DNA of 64,000 nt from Ceratorhiza oryzae-sativae (GCA_030998015.1 JARWMV010000233.1:1116001-1180000), one strand, 5' to 3'. Shown: positions 23,128-36,118, counted from the first letter of the stretch. Notes: generated by a model from the letters alone, not told the origin. Program-made: numbers and translations.

Positions 23128-25642
23128 TTTTTTTTTTTTTTTGCTCTTATGCAGCTATGAGCCCGACGTGGGCAACAACGATATTCCCCATCGCCCTCCT
23201 TCTTTCAGGCTCTATTTGCACATAATTGTCGCGTGTCGTATGCGACATCATGGTTGCCCTCATTGAGTGAGAAATTACATTATCTACGGTCGCATCCAAG
23301 TCGACGCAACAGCTTTCCCTAGGTAGCATTTGCTCGCCTTCCTGTTTCGTAGCAAGACTTTAGTTCCTTCGTCATGGAGTCGCTCCCAACGAATTACGCA
23401 AGGCTATCACGTATTATGTCACCGCAAGTCCCAAATTAACTATACGATTTATAATAGACGCGTTCTGTCAAGCGGGATGACGGATATAGGATTGGCTGCA
23501 TCAACTTCCACTCGTTCTGCTTCGTATTCCTTTTCAATTCTCTGGCGGAGGCAATCCAAATCAAGCAAGGGGTTCATGCGTTGTCGCTTTGGAAGGAGGT
23601 GTCTCCTCGGTTGATCCCAGTTATGCCAACCCAGAGAGTACTACTCGCCAGTTCAAGATGTATACTTTCCCAAGCTGAACCGCCGTATCGTCAGGAGACA
23701 CGCGTTTATGGTCAACCATTGCTCGGCTGACTCTGTCGTGTGGTGTCAGCAGCCGCGCTGATAGATTCTTTCCCGCCTCAGAATAGCTTCGGCAATCGTA
23801 TTTTGCTACCGAATGTACCCTCGCAGTCGAACATAAAGATAATATCATAATGCACACATTATGGCCTAAACCAGTCAGGCTATCTCGCTGATGCTGACTC
23901 CAGGGAGAGACAAATCATTTGAATTAAACAGTCATTCTCGCAGACCAGCAACTCTGAAAATGAGCTGTGAGCACACGTATGCACGTATCGTTGACCCTGG
24001 ATTATGATCGAGGACAGTAAGACAGGCTTCACTACCAGATGGTCTGAACTGAGTCGCGAACATATGGGGATCTTAGTATGGCATAGGGCAGTGTGGCGCC
24101 TGACAGATAAACCTTAACGAGGCTCTTTCCGAGCATAGTTTCGCAATTTGAGGGAACACAGTTCAGATAATTCCCTACCCTCAGCCGCTCGATCGAGGCT
24201 GGGAAATTAATGTCTTCTCGAACGCCAATCATACGCGAGTGGTGAACGTACTTCCCAGATAGGCTCTTTGCTACGGTAGAAGATATTATTTAGTCTCTAT
24301 CGTAAGCCTCGCCGAACACTAAGCGTCTGAATGTAATACGTCTTCAAACGTGATGGCTGAGCGAAAATGGGTAGCGCTTGTTGCGTTAGTTCGAAACGAG
24401 ATAGAAAGATGAACGAAACTTCTGGTGGTCGGACCTGTCAGCTGGAGCGAGGACTTGCTTGTACATCATCATGGTTAGCGCATTTCAGCCCAGCAGGGTT
24501 GCTGTGTTCGCGGCTATCTCGAAGTAGGGATTTACGTCCACCAGCCGAACGTATGTGTGCCCCTTGTGCTCTCTCCACTTCCAAATTGAAGTCGATTGAA
24601 ATGAGGGCACAAAGGATAGTGTTCAAGGCCGCATTTGTTCCATAGGCAAAGCACCTGCAGAAACAGCCGTTACTGAAGCTCTGAATCGGCCGCGACGGCG
24701 AACGAGATGCGACGGATAGAGGGGGGTGCATACTCCATCTACCGAACTCGAGCAAATGCGAATCCACGTTGACCGGTTTCAGACAAGCTGATCCAGCTCA
24801 ATTAGGTAACCATCACTGGCGGGGACCTGAGAATTGTAATTCGATCCGCGGAGCAACCAGCCGCTCTGGCAACAAACTGCCAGGAATATCAACCGTGGTC
24901 TTCTGGTTCCCCACGCTGAGAGTCTACTCCTCGTTGCTCCAGGGATTTTAGCGGGGTCTGCCCTATCTAGGCAAGGCGCTCGTTCCTGGTGTGCATCCAT
25001 CGTCTTCGATGTCGCCACGGCTCAATTCTCGAGATGACGGACTGCAGACTACTCCGCTTGATTTGTGTTGCCAATTACCTGTTATGCGAGACTTCATAAC
25101 GTGGCAAGGAGATCACCGATCCTTGAATGAATGAATTTGGAGAACTTTGCCACAGGCCTCCGTTTTGGAAGCTGGCCGTTCGTTCTCGCTGCCAAACTTT
25201 GTGGTCAATCTTTCCACATTCTCACCAGTCCACGATCACTCACGCCTTGTCCAAATGACGGACTGACGTTTCTCTTCCACTCACGCGATTGTCGAGCATT
25301 TGTTATGGGGGTGGGAACAAAGTTACAAGGGCTGCTAAACCCTTGGGGGACTCAACCATACCTACTTGCCGATCAAGCCTAGACTTGATTTCATCTGCAA
25401 CTCCTCACGTCCGCACGATTTCCCATTCCGTTGCTCCTCGAGCTAGCCTAATTCAAGTGCAGAAGTCTCATCTAGGGATACACTCTTCTGAGCGATGTCA
25501 CGCTGTTTGGGTGGCGATTTTATCTCATCTACTCTTGCACTTGGCTCCCTTGAGGGGCTACAAAAACCCGGGTCGCCTGAGGGTTGGAAGAGCAGGCCTG
25601 CCTCCTGTAGACCCCTCCCGTCTTCTGTCCTCGTCTTCAGTC
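23128..25642. other. intergenic or unresolved gene debris
   Basis: Minus-strand open frames at 23621-23857, 24032-24232, 24438-24767 and 24779-25018 have protein-like composition but share no recognisable motif and could not be spliced convincingly. A 17-nt T run lies at 23130. The last 300 bp form the MFS upstream region. Confidence 0.25.
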
Positions 25643-27401
25643 ATGTCGGACGCTGCCCCCGCTCCCCCGCGCACTGATACTTCCTCCATCGAGGACAAGT
25701 CTGACTTGAAGCTCGAGACTGCGAGCCCTGGTCCGGATGTTGCGGCTCTCGACTACTCTTCCGACTTGGCTGGTCAGTCGAGCGACAAGGGTCTTCTCCT
25801 ACGTGTCGACCTTTGGATCATGCCATTGATGTTCATTTTGAACTTTGGTGCTGCCCGTATGGATACGCTTGGCGTGTCTCTAATGGGATTCAAAAATATG
25901 GACTACTGGGTGTCTGTGCTAGTTTTCTTCATTGGCTGTAGGTTCACGCTGTGTTGGCCGCTATTCGCTCATCTCTGATCTCCATCATAGACATCCTCTT
26001 CCAGCTTCCAACCGCCCTGCTCGTTCGCAAGTACCATCCGCGATACTTCCTGTTCATTATCATCTTGCTCTGGGGTGTCATCGGCGGAATCGCGGTCGCA
26101 TTTGTCAAGAACTGGCAGCACTGGCCCTCCTCCGTGGGCTGCTGGGTGGACTTGAGTCAGGGTACGTGATGTGATTTACAGATTTGATTCCTATCTGACT
26201 TGCCGTTTCTATCACAAAGCTTTTTGTCCGTCTGCGTGCTTCTCATCACCTGCTGGTACACACGGTTCGACCTCGGCCTGCGCATGACGATCTTTTACTG
26301 TGGTGTGACAATCAACCAGGGTGCAGCTCCGCTCTTGATCTACCTCGTTTCTCTCATGAACGGCTTGAGCGGACTAGCTGGTTGGCAATGGATTTACGTC
26401 CTTTTGGTGAGTAGCCTGCCTCTCGTTTGGTTGTTCCATGGCTGACCCAATCGCTCGTCCAGGTATCATCATCTGCATCATTGCGGTCGTCTCACTCCTG
26501 GTTCAAGACTTCCCTGAGAAAGCTACTTTCTTGAGCGAGGATGACCGCAAGCGAGGTATGTCGCGTCTCGTTCTCAGAGTCCAAACCCATATGATTGGAT
26601 GTACCAGTCCTTGACCGCCTCGAGGAGGATCGCAATGACAGCATCGCCTGTGACGCTCACGTGTGGGAAAAGATCGTCTTCCACTTCCGCTGCTGGATGA
26701 TCTGGGCTCTTGGCCTTGCCTATGGATTCGCTCACGTCACTGCTGCCTCGATCGTCACCATCGGTTCAGTCAAGATCGCCGGTCTCGGTTTTAGCCCGGC
26801 TGGTGCCTCTGCGTTTGCGATCCTGCCTTGGTTCGTGGGTGCTGGTATTGCCATTGCTGCCTCGTGGCACTCGGACCGGACCAAGATTCGCTCGCCGTAC
26901 ATCATCGGTGCTTCCGCGGCGTGCATCGTTGGCTTTGGATGCATGTTGAGCTCTAGTGTCGGTGCTGGGGTGTTTGGTGCATTTTTGACAATTGCTGGTA
27001 GCGCCACCCAGCTGCCATTGATCATGGTTATGCTCCAGAACAAGTGAGTTTGCCTGGAGATGTTGGATGCCATTGGGTACTGACGATTCGTCAAAGCGTT
27101 CGTGGAACTTGCAAGCGTGCTGTTGCGGGTGCTACTGCGTTGGCCTTTGGTGGGCTCGGATACATGGGCTTCAACGGGCTCTTGTGAGTTGGTTTTGCTG
27201 TATTTCATATTGGCTAGTGCTAACATATATACTCTTAGCGCCCCTTCAACCGCCCATTGTACCGCCGAGGATGCATCGTATCATGGCCTTCCAGGGTGCT
27301 GTGATCTCATCGTCGCTGCGGTCGCTGCTCGTTTCCGCAGCATGAATGCGCGCCTGGAGGCCGAGGGTGCCGAGTCTGAGCAAGCGATCGCAAGGGCGTA
27401 G
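25643..27401 (+). CDS. MFS transporter, ACS (allantoate/nicotinate permease-like) family
   Basis: Plasma-membrane solute carrier with 12 predicted membrane segments. It starts MSDAAPAPPRTDTSSIEDK (cytosolic acidic tail), then LLLRVDLWIMPLMFILNFGA (TM1). Exon 2 reads YILFQLPTALLVRKYHPRYF (TM2 with the conserved loop), then FLFIIILLWGVIGGIAVAF. Later segments are GLLGGLESG, CWYTRFDLGLRMTIFYC (the ACS signature), INQGAAPLLIYLVSLMNGLS, GWQWIYVLL, DFPEKATFLSEDDRKR, and the second half from 26620, ending FRSMNARLEAEG with TAG at 27399-27401. Two shifts: a missing G at 26118 (CAG-GCA) makes LALLRGLLGG readable, and a missing G at the donor near 26406. Both are single-base run contractions. Substrate not predictable; organic anions are typical of the family. 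Confidence 0.88.
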
Positions 27402-28981
27402 AGACTGTTGCCTGGAGGCACACTCTCTAGTTTCTTTTCTCTCATGGTTGTTTTTCTTCAGGCAGTGTGTGTGTGTGTCTGTGATGCGACTGGATCATGA
27501 TTTGTTTTACGTATTTGTACACCTTTATTGGAATCGATTTTTTGCCTTCTTGGTTTCAAAAGGGTGCTTTGAGTCGTGATTGTGGGAGTTTTAGTTTGAG
27601 ATTCAGCATGCATTTGGCAGTGTCGAACCAAATCATTCAGATTGGGCTAGAAGAACAAATGAATATCGGCATTCAATCTTGCAAATCCAATCCCGTTGGA
27701 TCATTCGATCTAGAACCACATTTGAAGAGAATTCAGAGATCGGCTCCATCACCTCGCGACTGTCGGCTTTAGTTGAACCTCCATTGAGCACACCATTACA
27801 CGCGTTCGACGTCCAGATGGATTGTCGGGCTAGAAAAAAAGAAAGTCACACGCGCAAGCAAAAAAGACGGTGCGTACGTCGACTGTGAATTCGTATTTCT
27901 TATTTGACGTGGAAGTTGACCCTCCCCCCCTCCCCGCACGCGCGGACGGTTTTGGAGAGGTCGTGGCTCGATAGACTGGCGAGCGCTAGGGGGAGGTGGA
28001 TGTATGTCAGCCAAACGTGAGAGGATGTCGATCTCTTCATCTCTTTGACAGATGGGTATGTGGCACGTGGGAGTGATTCGAGGCTGCGAGCCAGGATGTG
28101 ATCCTAAGCAAATGGGTATTCCTATAAGGAGATAGATATATGAGATCTGAGCGTTGTCGATTCGTGGCGAGTGGTTGGCCGGACGGGAGGAAATGCCGGT
28201 TGCTGGATTAGTATAGCCGGGCCGCATGGTGCGCAAGATAAATATCCAATTGCCGATCCGGCGTTTATTAATGGAAAAGTAGACTGTCGCCTTGTTCCAT
28301 GATTGGGGGCGCTGTTCGTTTGGACATACATGCCATCCGTGCGGAGTTTCTAAACGTGATGACACCGCCTGCCTGTGCGTTGAAGTCAGCTTGATAGAAA
28401 CACGTAGACCGGTGTGAGGCCATTTTCCGGATTTGGAGTGACACGACACCCAGCCGGATACTGATGCCTACGGCAAAGCACTGCGCTTTACATGTGATTG
28501 AGTGACCGCACGTTGTTGCGTCTAAAGCATGGCCCCGAATGACCTCGTAAAATCAAAGTTGTGTTTACGCCGCATGGTCTCATACTACCGCGCATATGCA
28601 GACATGGCTGGCAGCGTCGACCACCCCTGAAGCGCACTGCAGACACTGCCCCCGATCTCGCCAAGGCCGGACGACAACCGGGTAGCCACACTAAGCGCGC
28701 GCCACAATTACGTAACAGCATCCGATGGCTCGAGGTCGGAATGTGCATATGGATGCGACGTTGATCAGCCAGAAGGTGACACGTCTGCGTGGCCACCACC
28801 AGCCATTGGGTGCCCTGCACACGCGATAACACAACGGAACTCGACGAGCGACGGAACTCCTTTCATACTTTTCTTGACACGTTTTGAATGTGAGCCATCA
28901 CGTGTGGGCTGGAGACACTAGTTCACGCCGAAGATCACTTAGATCCTTGTAGCACGACGATACCCCCTCCCGATTCGCCCA
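27402..28981. other. intergenic, no recognised gene
   Basis: A (GT)n tract near 27466 follows the MFS stop. A 217-aa minus frame (27796-28449) is open but low-complexity-like, lacks motifs and is probably chance in this GC-richer stretch. The last 100 bp carry ATCACGTG near 28896. Confidence 0.3.
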
Positions 28982-31372
28982 ATGTCATCCTCGCCCGAAC
29001 CCATGGAAGGCTCGGTCCTCAGCGAAGAGCCCGGCGAGATCGCCCCGCTCCCCACCGACGCCGACGCAGGCAAGGCCGCACGCAAGGCACGCCGACAGAC
29101 GGCCATATATCCCAACACCCTTCGCTCGACGCCCAAGCCGTTTAGTCGGAGCGCGGCCAAACGCGAGAGTGTCATGGCTCTCGGCTCGATCGAGCATCTC
29201 CAGCACTATTTTACAAAGACGGGCATCGCAGCCAAGGAGAGGTCAGTTTTTGTCTCTCGGTTTACGCGTCCCAGGCTGATAGAGCGAGCACAGGCCGAGT
29301 ATCCGCACCAAGGGCCTTGTGCCCGCGATTGGAGGTGCGAAACATATCCGAGCCGCGTCGAGCGTAACATCCATCCCCGAACTCCCGCCTTCGCCCATGG
29401 TCCCCAAATCCACATCCAGCCGCCCACCGTTTGTCCATCTCCCGAAAACTTACGAAGTGACCCGGAACATCTCCGCCCGGGCGTCGTACGCGATCTCAAG
29501 GTTGTCGAGAAGGCATGGAGGCTATCGTCCGACCCCGAATCATCTCCGAGCCAATTTGACGTGCTTTCGACGCTCCGAGTGACGACTCATGCGATTCGAT
29601 CCGTCCGCGATTATGTCGTGTCGCTGCCAGACGATCATCCGACGCATACTGCCAAGACGGTCGCGTCGTATCGTTCCCCGGCCTTTACCGCCCCCTCGCC
29701 TAGTCGCCCGGCGCCGGTGCAGAGTAACCCGAGCGGGCCATCGCTCGCGTCGGTCCTGCAGCAAACCGTTGGGGCACCCGTCAATTTGACTGCCCCGGCA
29801 TCCAGGACGTTATCGCCCCGACCAAGCATGGCCACACTGTCGCCCAGACCGAGCATGGCCACATTATCGCCGAGACCGAGCATGGCCACGCTCTCGCCCC
29901 GACCGAGCATGCCATCGCTCTCGGTCCAAAACACGGGCGCGTCCAACGCGAGCTCGGCGAGTCCGGGCGGGGGAACGTCCAGCCAGCCGTTTCCGAGTCG
30001 ACCGGAAGAACCCCTCGCGCTGGTCCGGCGCGCGGCGTTGGACGTCTTGACGGCGCTCCGGGCGCTCGAAGAACGCGCGCGCGTGCCCGGTCCCGTCGAG
30101 CCGGACCACCCGGCGTCCCAAGACGGCCGATCGGTCTCGAGTCGGAGCAACACGCCCAACGACAGGGGCATGTTTCATTCCGGCGACGAGGCCGAAAAGG
30201 AGAGCGCCACCTCGCTCTCGGTATCGTCCCCCGCCGCGCGTGGGGGTTTACCGAGGCTGCAGACGGCGAGCGGGACGCATACCGAGACGTTGCTCATCCA
30301 CGGACGTGGCGCCGTCCAAGTCTGGTCCGATTCCGACGAGGAAGAGGAGCCTGAGCCCGAGGAGAAGCGCGAGATTTGGGACGAGAAACTCGTGTTGGGC
30401 GGCGGGTGGTTGTACAAGAGTGATCTTGGGATGGACGACGTGCTTGACGAGGTTCAGGACCGTGAAGCGGTATTTGGACGTCGTCGACGCGATCATCTTT
30501 TCCGGGCCTGGGCGAGGCGGCAAACGAGGGTGGGATCGCGAGCGGAAAAGGGGACGAAAGAGCGAGACGCCCCAGTCGGTCATGTCGGATTCCGAGGACG
30601 AGCCGAGCGGGATGCGGTTCGCGAGTTTGAGCTTGTTGGAAGAGCCAACTCATGCTGTGCTTGAAGAAGAGGAGGAAGAGGGCGCCGAGGGAGAGGGAGA
30701 AGAGTTGCCGGATTGGGCGAGTGTCGAGCCATTTGGAGGGGATCTCATTGGTTTGTCTTGTTCGTGTTTGCCTTTGGACTCGACACTGATTCTCTGTGTC
30801 GGACAGCTCGAACGAATGCGCTGCTGCACTACTTTCTCCCGCCGCACTTGTCTGAAGTGCTTCCGTCTTCTCCGACACGTGAATCACTTCTTACGGCTTT
30901 ATCCGACGGCCAACTGCTCTGTGTCGCGTACAATTCGGCCGTTAGAAAGAGTAAAAAGGCGTGGGGATTTATCAACGCGTCGAGCATACACGAAACTGCC
31001 GTTGGAGCCAGCGAAGAGTCTGGACGAACGTTTAGGAGAAAGGAGAACCTCGGATTATGGGCGGCGTGCGTTCATCTCATATCTTTAATTTTTCACCAAG
31101 AATGACACCCGAATAGGGCATTAAAACTACGCTACGTGATCGACATTGTCCCCTCGCATCCAAAACACTCTACGAAGCAAACCAGACACTTTCACCAGGC
31201 TCCTGCTCCCGAAGAAGAGCAAGAACAGACTGAAGCAGAAGGCAACGTGTTTTCGCCCATCGTAATCGCCAAGCACGAGGCTGGATGGGAAGACATGCTC
31301 GAACGCGCGATTTGGGAATGGGTCAACGCGGTCGTGACCGAGACCAAGGACGTGGCCGGCAAGTCCCAATAA
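28982..31372 (+). CDS. large Ser/Pro-rich protein with acidic tract and CH-like C-terminal domain
   Basis: The ATG at 28982 gives MSSSPEPMEGSVLSEEPGEI. Exon 1 ends at AAKER and exon 2 continues PSIRTKGLVPAIGGAKHI (junction GAG-AG/G). A conserved-looking segment follows (RDLKVVEKAWRL...TLRVTTHAIRSVRDYVVSLP), then a Ser/Pro linker with four 9-residue repeats (TLSPRPSMA, 29807-29914) and an acidic cluster. Next come VLDEVQDREA, YLDVVDAIIFSGPG, and poly-Glu (about 30660-30710). The C-terminus reads LLTALSDGQLLCVAYNSAVR, WGFINASSI, RTFRRKENLGLWAAALKLRY and WEDMLERAIWEWVNAVV to TAA at 31370-31372. The last part resembles a calponin-homology fold (L.DG..LC..YN), a cautious inference. Frame is lost near 29458 (add T) and near 30468 (one extra G), both in runs. 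Possibly a cytoskeleton-associated protein. Confidence 0.65.
29807..29914 (+). repeat. four tandem 27-bp units in the coding sequence
   Basis: Each unit encodes TLSPRPSMA or a near variant; codons differ between units (ACG/ACA, TTA/CTG/CTC), so the repeat is not a fresh slippage event. SPRP is a plausible proline-directed phosphorylation motif. Confidence 0.9.
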
Positions 31373-31973
31373 AGTCAGCCGGCGGCAGGTCTTTTTTTCG
31401 GGTTTGAGCGGGGGGGGGGAGATGTCGTGCGGGGTGGATAAATGGTGCGAGGATTAGCGTATGATCCGAGGGCGGACGGTGTTCTGTATCTTAAGATTGT
31501 TCTGTTTTGTGATTTCTTTTTAAATATGGGCTTGGCCGGGTGACGGCGGGGATTTAGGTGTATGCGTCTACATAATATACTGCACATTTGTTTTTGGCTG
31601 AACGTAATCATGTGTCGTTGCGTCTTTCTTGCACGTTTTTTGGAACAGAGACACAATATTGGTCCAAGATTGATCCCCCTAGACTGCACCAACGCATAAA
31701 AGTCTATCATGCAGTCAAGACCCAAGAGCAAGACGGAATCCAACATTCCAGGATTTGTCACGGTCACGTGGCTTGGAGAAACCCTGACGGAAATGTGGAG
31801 CGCGTCGCATCGGCTGGCGCGATCGTTCGATTTTTGTGAATTAAAAAGGGGTCCAGCTCTCGTCAGACCACTTGTGGACGTTTTTTCTCCCCTCCCACGA
31901 CGAGTACAAAAACCAGACCTTCGTTCGTTTACAGGCCATCTCATCTCTTGTCTGCTTCTTCACTACTCCTATC
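31373..31973. other. upstream region of the ERG25-type gene
   Basis: Contains GGTCACGTGGC at about 31760, an E-box-like element of the kind used by sterol-responsive SREBP factors in fungi. The link to the sterol gene is inference. A G-run (31412-31420) follows the previous gene. Confidence 0.3.
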
Positions 31974-33144
31974 ATGAACTCGACGGTGCTCGACCACCAT
32001 GCTACGGCCTCACAGCTCTATGCAGCGGCCGGCACAGATTTTTCCAAGCTTAGCTGGCTCGAGTCCAATTGGGCGGCTTGGTACATGTGGATTGGGAACC
32101 CGATTATCGCTACGGGCTTGATGAGCTTTATTATGCATGAGGTTGGTCTCCAGAGATTTTTTTCAGCCTGAGTAGAGCTGACCTGGACTTTTTTTTCTTC
32201 TCAGGTTGTCTACTTTGGCCGATGTGTTCCTTGGATCATTATCGATGCTATGCCGTACTTTAGGAAATGGAAGCTTCAGCCCGTACGTTGCCTCCATTCT
32301 CTCTCGAAGACGCATAGCTCATCAACTTTTTTTTTCTCAATAGGGTAAAGTCCCAACCGCCAAGGAGCAATGGGAATGCACCAAGCTCGTGCTCTTTTCG
32401 CACTTTACCATTGAGCTTCCGCAGATCTGGTTCTTCCATCCGTTGGCCGAAGCGTGCGGCATGTCCACCTGGCAGGTTCCCTTCCCGTCTTGGCAAACCA
32501 TCGCCGCCCAGGTCGCCATCTTTTTCGTCTTCGAGGACGCGTTCCACTACTTTGCGCACCAGGCTCTCCACTATGGTCCGTTGTACAAGCACATCCACAA
32601 GATCCATCACAAGTACAGCGCGCCCTTTGGTTTGGCGGCCGAGTACGCCCATCCGGCCGAGGTGCTGATTCTCGGAACGGGCACTATCGGTGGACCGTTG
32701 CTGTACTGCTATTTCACCCAGAACCTCCACATCTTTACGGTCTACATCTGGGTTACTCTCCGTCTTTCCAGGCTATCGATGCCCACTCAGGTTATGGTTT
32801 GTGGCACCACTTGATTATGTCATTGTGACGATTCTGACGATACTTGGTTTTAGACTTTCCCTGGTCCTTGAACCGATTGTTCCGTTCTGGTCTGGCGCGA
32901 TCACCACGACTTCCACCACATGGCGTTTGTCAACAACTATTCGACCTCGTTCCGGTGGTTGGACTTCATGTTTGGCACCGATGACAAGTACAGGGCGTAC
33001 AAGAAGCGTCTTGCCGCAGTATCTGCCAAGGATCGTGCGGCTGTCGAAAAGAAGCTGATCGAAGAGGCCGAGCGAGAGGGCATCGTGGCCGCCAACGAGG
33101 CCGAGAACCGTGCAGTGTTTGGAGGCAAGGCTAAGAAGGCGTAG
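31974..33144 (+). CDS. C-4 methylsterol oxidase (sterol desaturase family, ERG25 type)
   Basis: ER membrane non-heme di-iron oxygenase that removes the C-4 methyl groups of sterols in ergosterol synthesis. It starts MNSTVLDHHATASQLYAAAG. Exon 2 (from 32205) reads VVYFGRCVPWIIIDAMPYF, exon 3 GKVPTAKEQWECTKLVLFSH. The three histidine boxes are visible: FHYFAHQ (HxxxH), HKIHH (HxxHH) and DHHDFHH. The C-terminus reads YSTSFRWLDFMFGTDDKYRAY, then an alanine/lysine-rich tail ending KAKKA. Length about 340 aa, normal for fungal family members. Three single-base run contractions disturb the frame: 32765-32767 (TTT, gives LFQAIDAHSGY), 32875 (A, gives IVPFWSG) and 32899 (G, gives the third His box). 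ERG25 is normally essential, so sequence error is likely unless a second copy exists. Confidence 0.9.
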
Positions 33145-33384
33145 AAAGTAGATTAGATGTGTTTTGTATAATGGTTTGGGTATTTGTTCGGTGTAGATTA
33201 GTCCCCAGGGGGGGTGCGTTAATTGTAGTTCACGATGCCTTTTTTCATAACACCATTTTGACCAACGCGGCTCGACTCGAGAATCTGTGAACCGCATATA
33301 GGGAGACTGGTGACATTTTCGAATCTGGTGAAATGTAAGAATCACCCTCGAGCTCAAGCCAGCGCAGATTCATGTGCGCGTCCT
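33145..33384. other. ERG25 3-prime flank
   Basis: Downstream region with a G-run near 33208; nothing else seen. It marks the last normal-composition DNA before the transposon block. Confidence 0.4.
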
Positions 33385-33610
33385 GTAGAATACAAATATC
33401 TATGTATCGAATATACCAGAATGAATTGGCAATTGAATGACTTGTGTAGTACGAGATTCGTACTTACTGTAACATTCTACGATGTGCTAGAGCATCTCCT
33501 TTTGTGTATGCAAGGAGTGCTATTTTGCTCTCTAAGTAGTTCCACACACACTTGAATGTATTATACCTGTACTTGTCTTAAGTGCAGTGCACTACACCAA
33601 TACAGTGTGA
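33385..33610 (-). repeat. dispersed ~240-bp repeat, copy 2 (inverted), left border of the nested block
   Basis: Reverse complement of the family at 7479 and 59012 (shared GAATATACCAGAATGAA core, CAAGTCATT, TTAAGTGCAGTGCA). It stops 10 bp before the TA target of the Tc1-like element at 33621, while the direct copy at the right border stops 4 bp after the end of a related Tc1-type MITE. Confidence 0.7.
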
Positions 33611-33929
33611 TAGATACATACAGTGGGCGACAAATCAAATGCAACACGTGACCACTTTCACTTGCATCTGCTGACAGACTGTGTGTGCCAAATTGTACTT
33701 AAGTATAATAATGAAAAGTGCTTGAAATAGTGGCTAGATGTACTATGCCAATCATTGTGTGTCTGTGTTATCTGGTTGGTAGTATACCAGGCAATTAGAT
33801 GTTCAAGTGGTTGCATTTGTTTTGATGCTGACAAAGCATGATGGTGACTGTGCAGAGAAAGAGACATGAAACAACAATTTATTGACAGAAAAAGATGCTT
33901 ACAACTAGTAATTAGTATTACTACCCTTC

Positions 33930-35331
33930 CTAACAACCAATTCTCAACTCTGTGCACCATAGAATCATACAATGTATCAATATAAGACTTCCAGATACAA
34001 GCCCACTCCTCCTGCAATATCTTCCACAAATGCTCAGCACTCAAGGGCAATGGTGAGTGCATACACACCTGACAGTCCAAATAGTCCACATGTTCTCAAT
34101 CATGTTCATATCTGGGCTGTTGGCAGGCCATGGCAGAACCAAGAGCTTGTGACACTTCAGCCACTTGCAAGGGTGACTGGCAGTGTGCTTTGGATCATTG
34201 TTATGCTGGAAGATAACATCTTTAGCATGCAGGGAGTAGTTGGCCATAGTCCCTAGAAGCTTGGTCTTCAATATCTTGGTATACTGAACTGCTGTGAGGC
34301 ACCCATTGATGCAGTAAAGACAACCCACCCTGTGCTTGGTGATGCACCCCCAAACCATGACACTCCCTCCACTGCGTTTGACTGTCTTGCATGTATAACA
34401 TGGATCCAATGCAAGGCCTGGACACCTCCAGCAGCATGAGGGCCCATCCAACCCAAAAATATTGAATTTGGACTCATCTGAAAAAATGACCCAGCACCAG
34501 TCAAGTGCCATCCAGCTTGTGTGGTTGTCAGCCCAGTTGCAACACACTTTCACATACTGTTGTCATGGCCTAGATCATGACCACAAATTTATTCCAATTT
34601 TATCTTATTTTATTTTATCTCTATTTCTCCAGTTTTGGACAAGTCCTGTTTATTCAGATATATGCATAGAATTGTTGACTGAGTCATGTGACCTTGTTGT
34701 TGTTGAACACTGTTGATGTATTCCAGAATATTCTGTGACATAGCATCACTTCTATAAATTGTATGATCTTGTATTTCATATGTATCAACCCTCTATGAAT
34801 ATATAAGGCAGAGTCTGAGAGCCTTAAGCCTCAGAACTTGACCTCCTGTCAAACATCCCTTCTACCTGAGTTGGTCACCAAGCCACTCAGTTCCTGCCCA
34901 GTGCTCTTTAGCACAAGTGCACCTCTCATACCCTCCTGTGTGTCATCACACTCCATCCCTTCACTGCACATCCTTCTAGGCATTGCAGTTAGACCTTTGG
35001 CTGTCATAGCCTATAGGTCTGTCATTGCCTTATCAGTGTTTGGCATTGTTGTTCAGGTTGTTGGCTCTGACAGCTGTCCCATGAGCAGTGGAACACAGCA
35101 ATGGGTGTAGTTGTATACCCCAAGCTCTTTGAGGTGATGGCAGATGGTAGCAGTTGAGACATGAGGGAAATAGTCATGATGGAGCTGGGATGCAGTGGAC
35201 AAGCAATTCCAAGACAACAAAAGTGCAGCAAATTTTGCATCTGCAAGGTGCAGCTTGCAAGGGTGACCAGATCTAGCCCAATTAGAGTGGTAACTGTGGG
35301 TTTTGTTGAAACAGGTGACTGTCTTGCTCAC
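33930..35331 (-). pseudogene. Tc1-type DDE transposase, split by a solo LTR
   Basis: N-terminal helix-turn-helix part at 35331-35078: PPSTVSKTVT upstream, then ARSGHPCKLHLADAKF and VSTATICHHLKELGV. The catalytic part runs from 34553: WVIFSDESKFNIFG (first Asp), SGGSVMVWGCITKHRVG, VIFQHNNDPKHTA (second Asp position reads N in HNND) and WPANSPDMNMIENMW (Glu box). After ENMW the frame shifts by one G near 34089 and continues DYLDCQVCMHSPLPLSAEHLW to about 33930. The solo LTR lies between the two halves. CpG-type changes (RSGHPCK for RSGRPRK) fit deamination. Inactive. Confidence 0.85.
34561..35072 (+). repeat. solo LTR of Ty3/gypsy family A
   Basis: Begins TGTCATGGCCTAGATCATGA and ends TTGGCTCTGACA, like the LTRs of the full element at 40208-53792 (517 bp). 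Flanks ACTGT/GCTGT give an imperfect 5-bp target duplication. It includes the family promoter motif TATATAAGGCAGAGTCTGAG and GAACTTGACCT. It lies inside the Tc1 transposase. Confidence 0.88.
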
Positions 35332-36118
35332 AGTTGAGGGGGGACACCAGGCTTAGTAGAGATCAGGTGAATCCCCATGCCAGCCTTGCAGAGAGCCAAG
35401 ATTCAAGCTTGAGTCTCAGGAGAGTGTTGAGGACCACATGGAGGCATGGCAAACAAGACTTGGAGAAATTTCAAGCATGAAGGCATTGTTAAATAGCAGG
35501 AGGAAAGCTGTTGAGGATAGGGTCAGGCTCATTATTAGTTGGCAGCAAATCAAATGCAACAATGAAAACCAGTTCTCTTCCCATTCTGTTGTGACCCTCT
35601 GGATGCTTCCTTGCAAAGCACTTAAGTAGTGGCTATGTTGACAGTTTGGTGTTAGGCAGTATGTATTGAGTGTTCTAGTTACAGTGTTTGCTATGGTCTA
35701 TGGTGGTTGATGAGATAAAGCAAGCTGAGGTGTCTGGTCTTGCTTTATCCTCCTTATATACACCTGTGGCTGTGGTGGCTGCAGATGTATTATTTAAGCA
35801 CAATCTGCTGTAGGTACAGGTTATATACAGTACTATGGGTTAGGTAATTGTTTATCTTAAGTTTGTGTGGCTCCAAATCTTATAGAGCTGCACAAGGTCC
35901 AAGGGGTAAGCACTGAGGTCATGTGACAACTTGCTCCTTGCTCCAAGTAACATGGGAGAGAAATGCTGGAGCGAGTTCAGGGTAACCACTGTAAGCACTG
36001 GCTAAGCGCCAAGGTCATGTGACCTTGTTTATGGCACATTCTGCTTAGGAAAAATTGCCATAAATCCATAAAAATATTTGGTTACTCTGTTATGTCCGTT
36101 TGACAGGTCATAACACAT

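Noticed and set aside
22825..25018. A multi-exon minus-strand gene across 22.8-25.0 kb
   Set aside because: Frames look protein-like but no convincing splice junctions or family motif connect them; only the last piece is listed, at low confidence.
27796..28449. 217-aa open frame on the minus strand
   Set aside because: No motif, no exon partners, Pro/Arg-rich composition expected from chance in GC-rich DNA; not called as a gene.
29807..29914. 27-bp direct repeats as a possible CRISPR or satellite
   Set aside because: No spacers, in frame in a coding sequence, with synonymous codon variation; a protein repeat.
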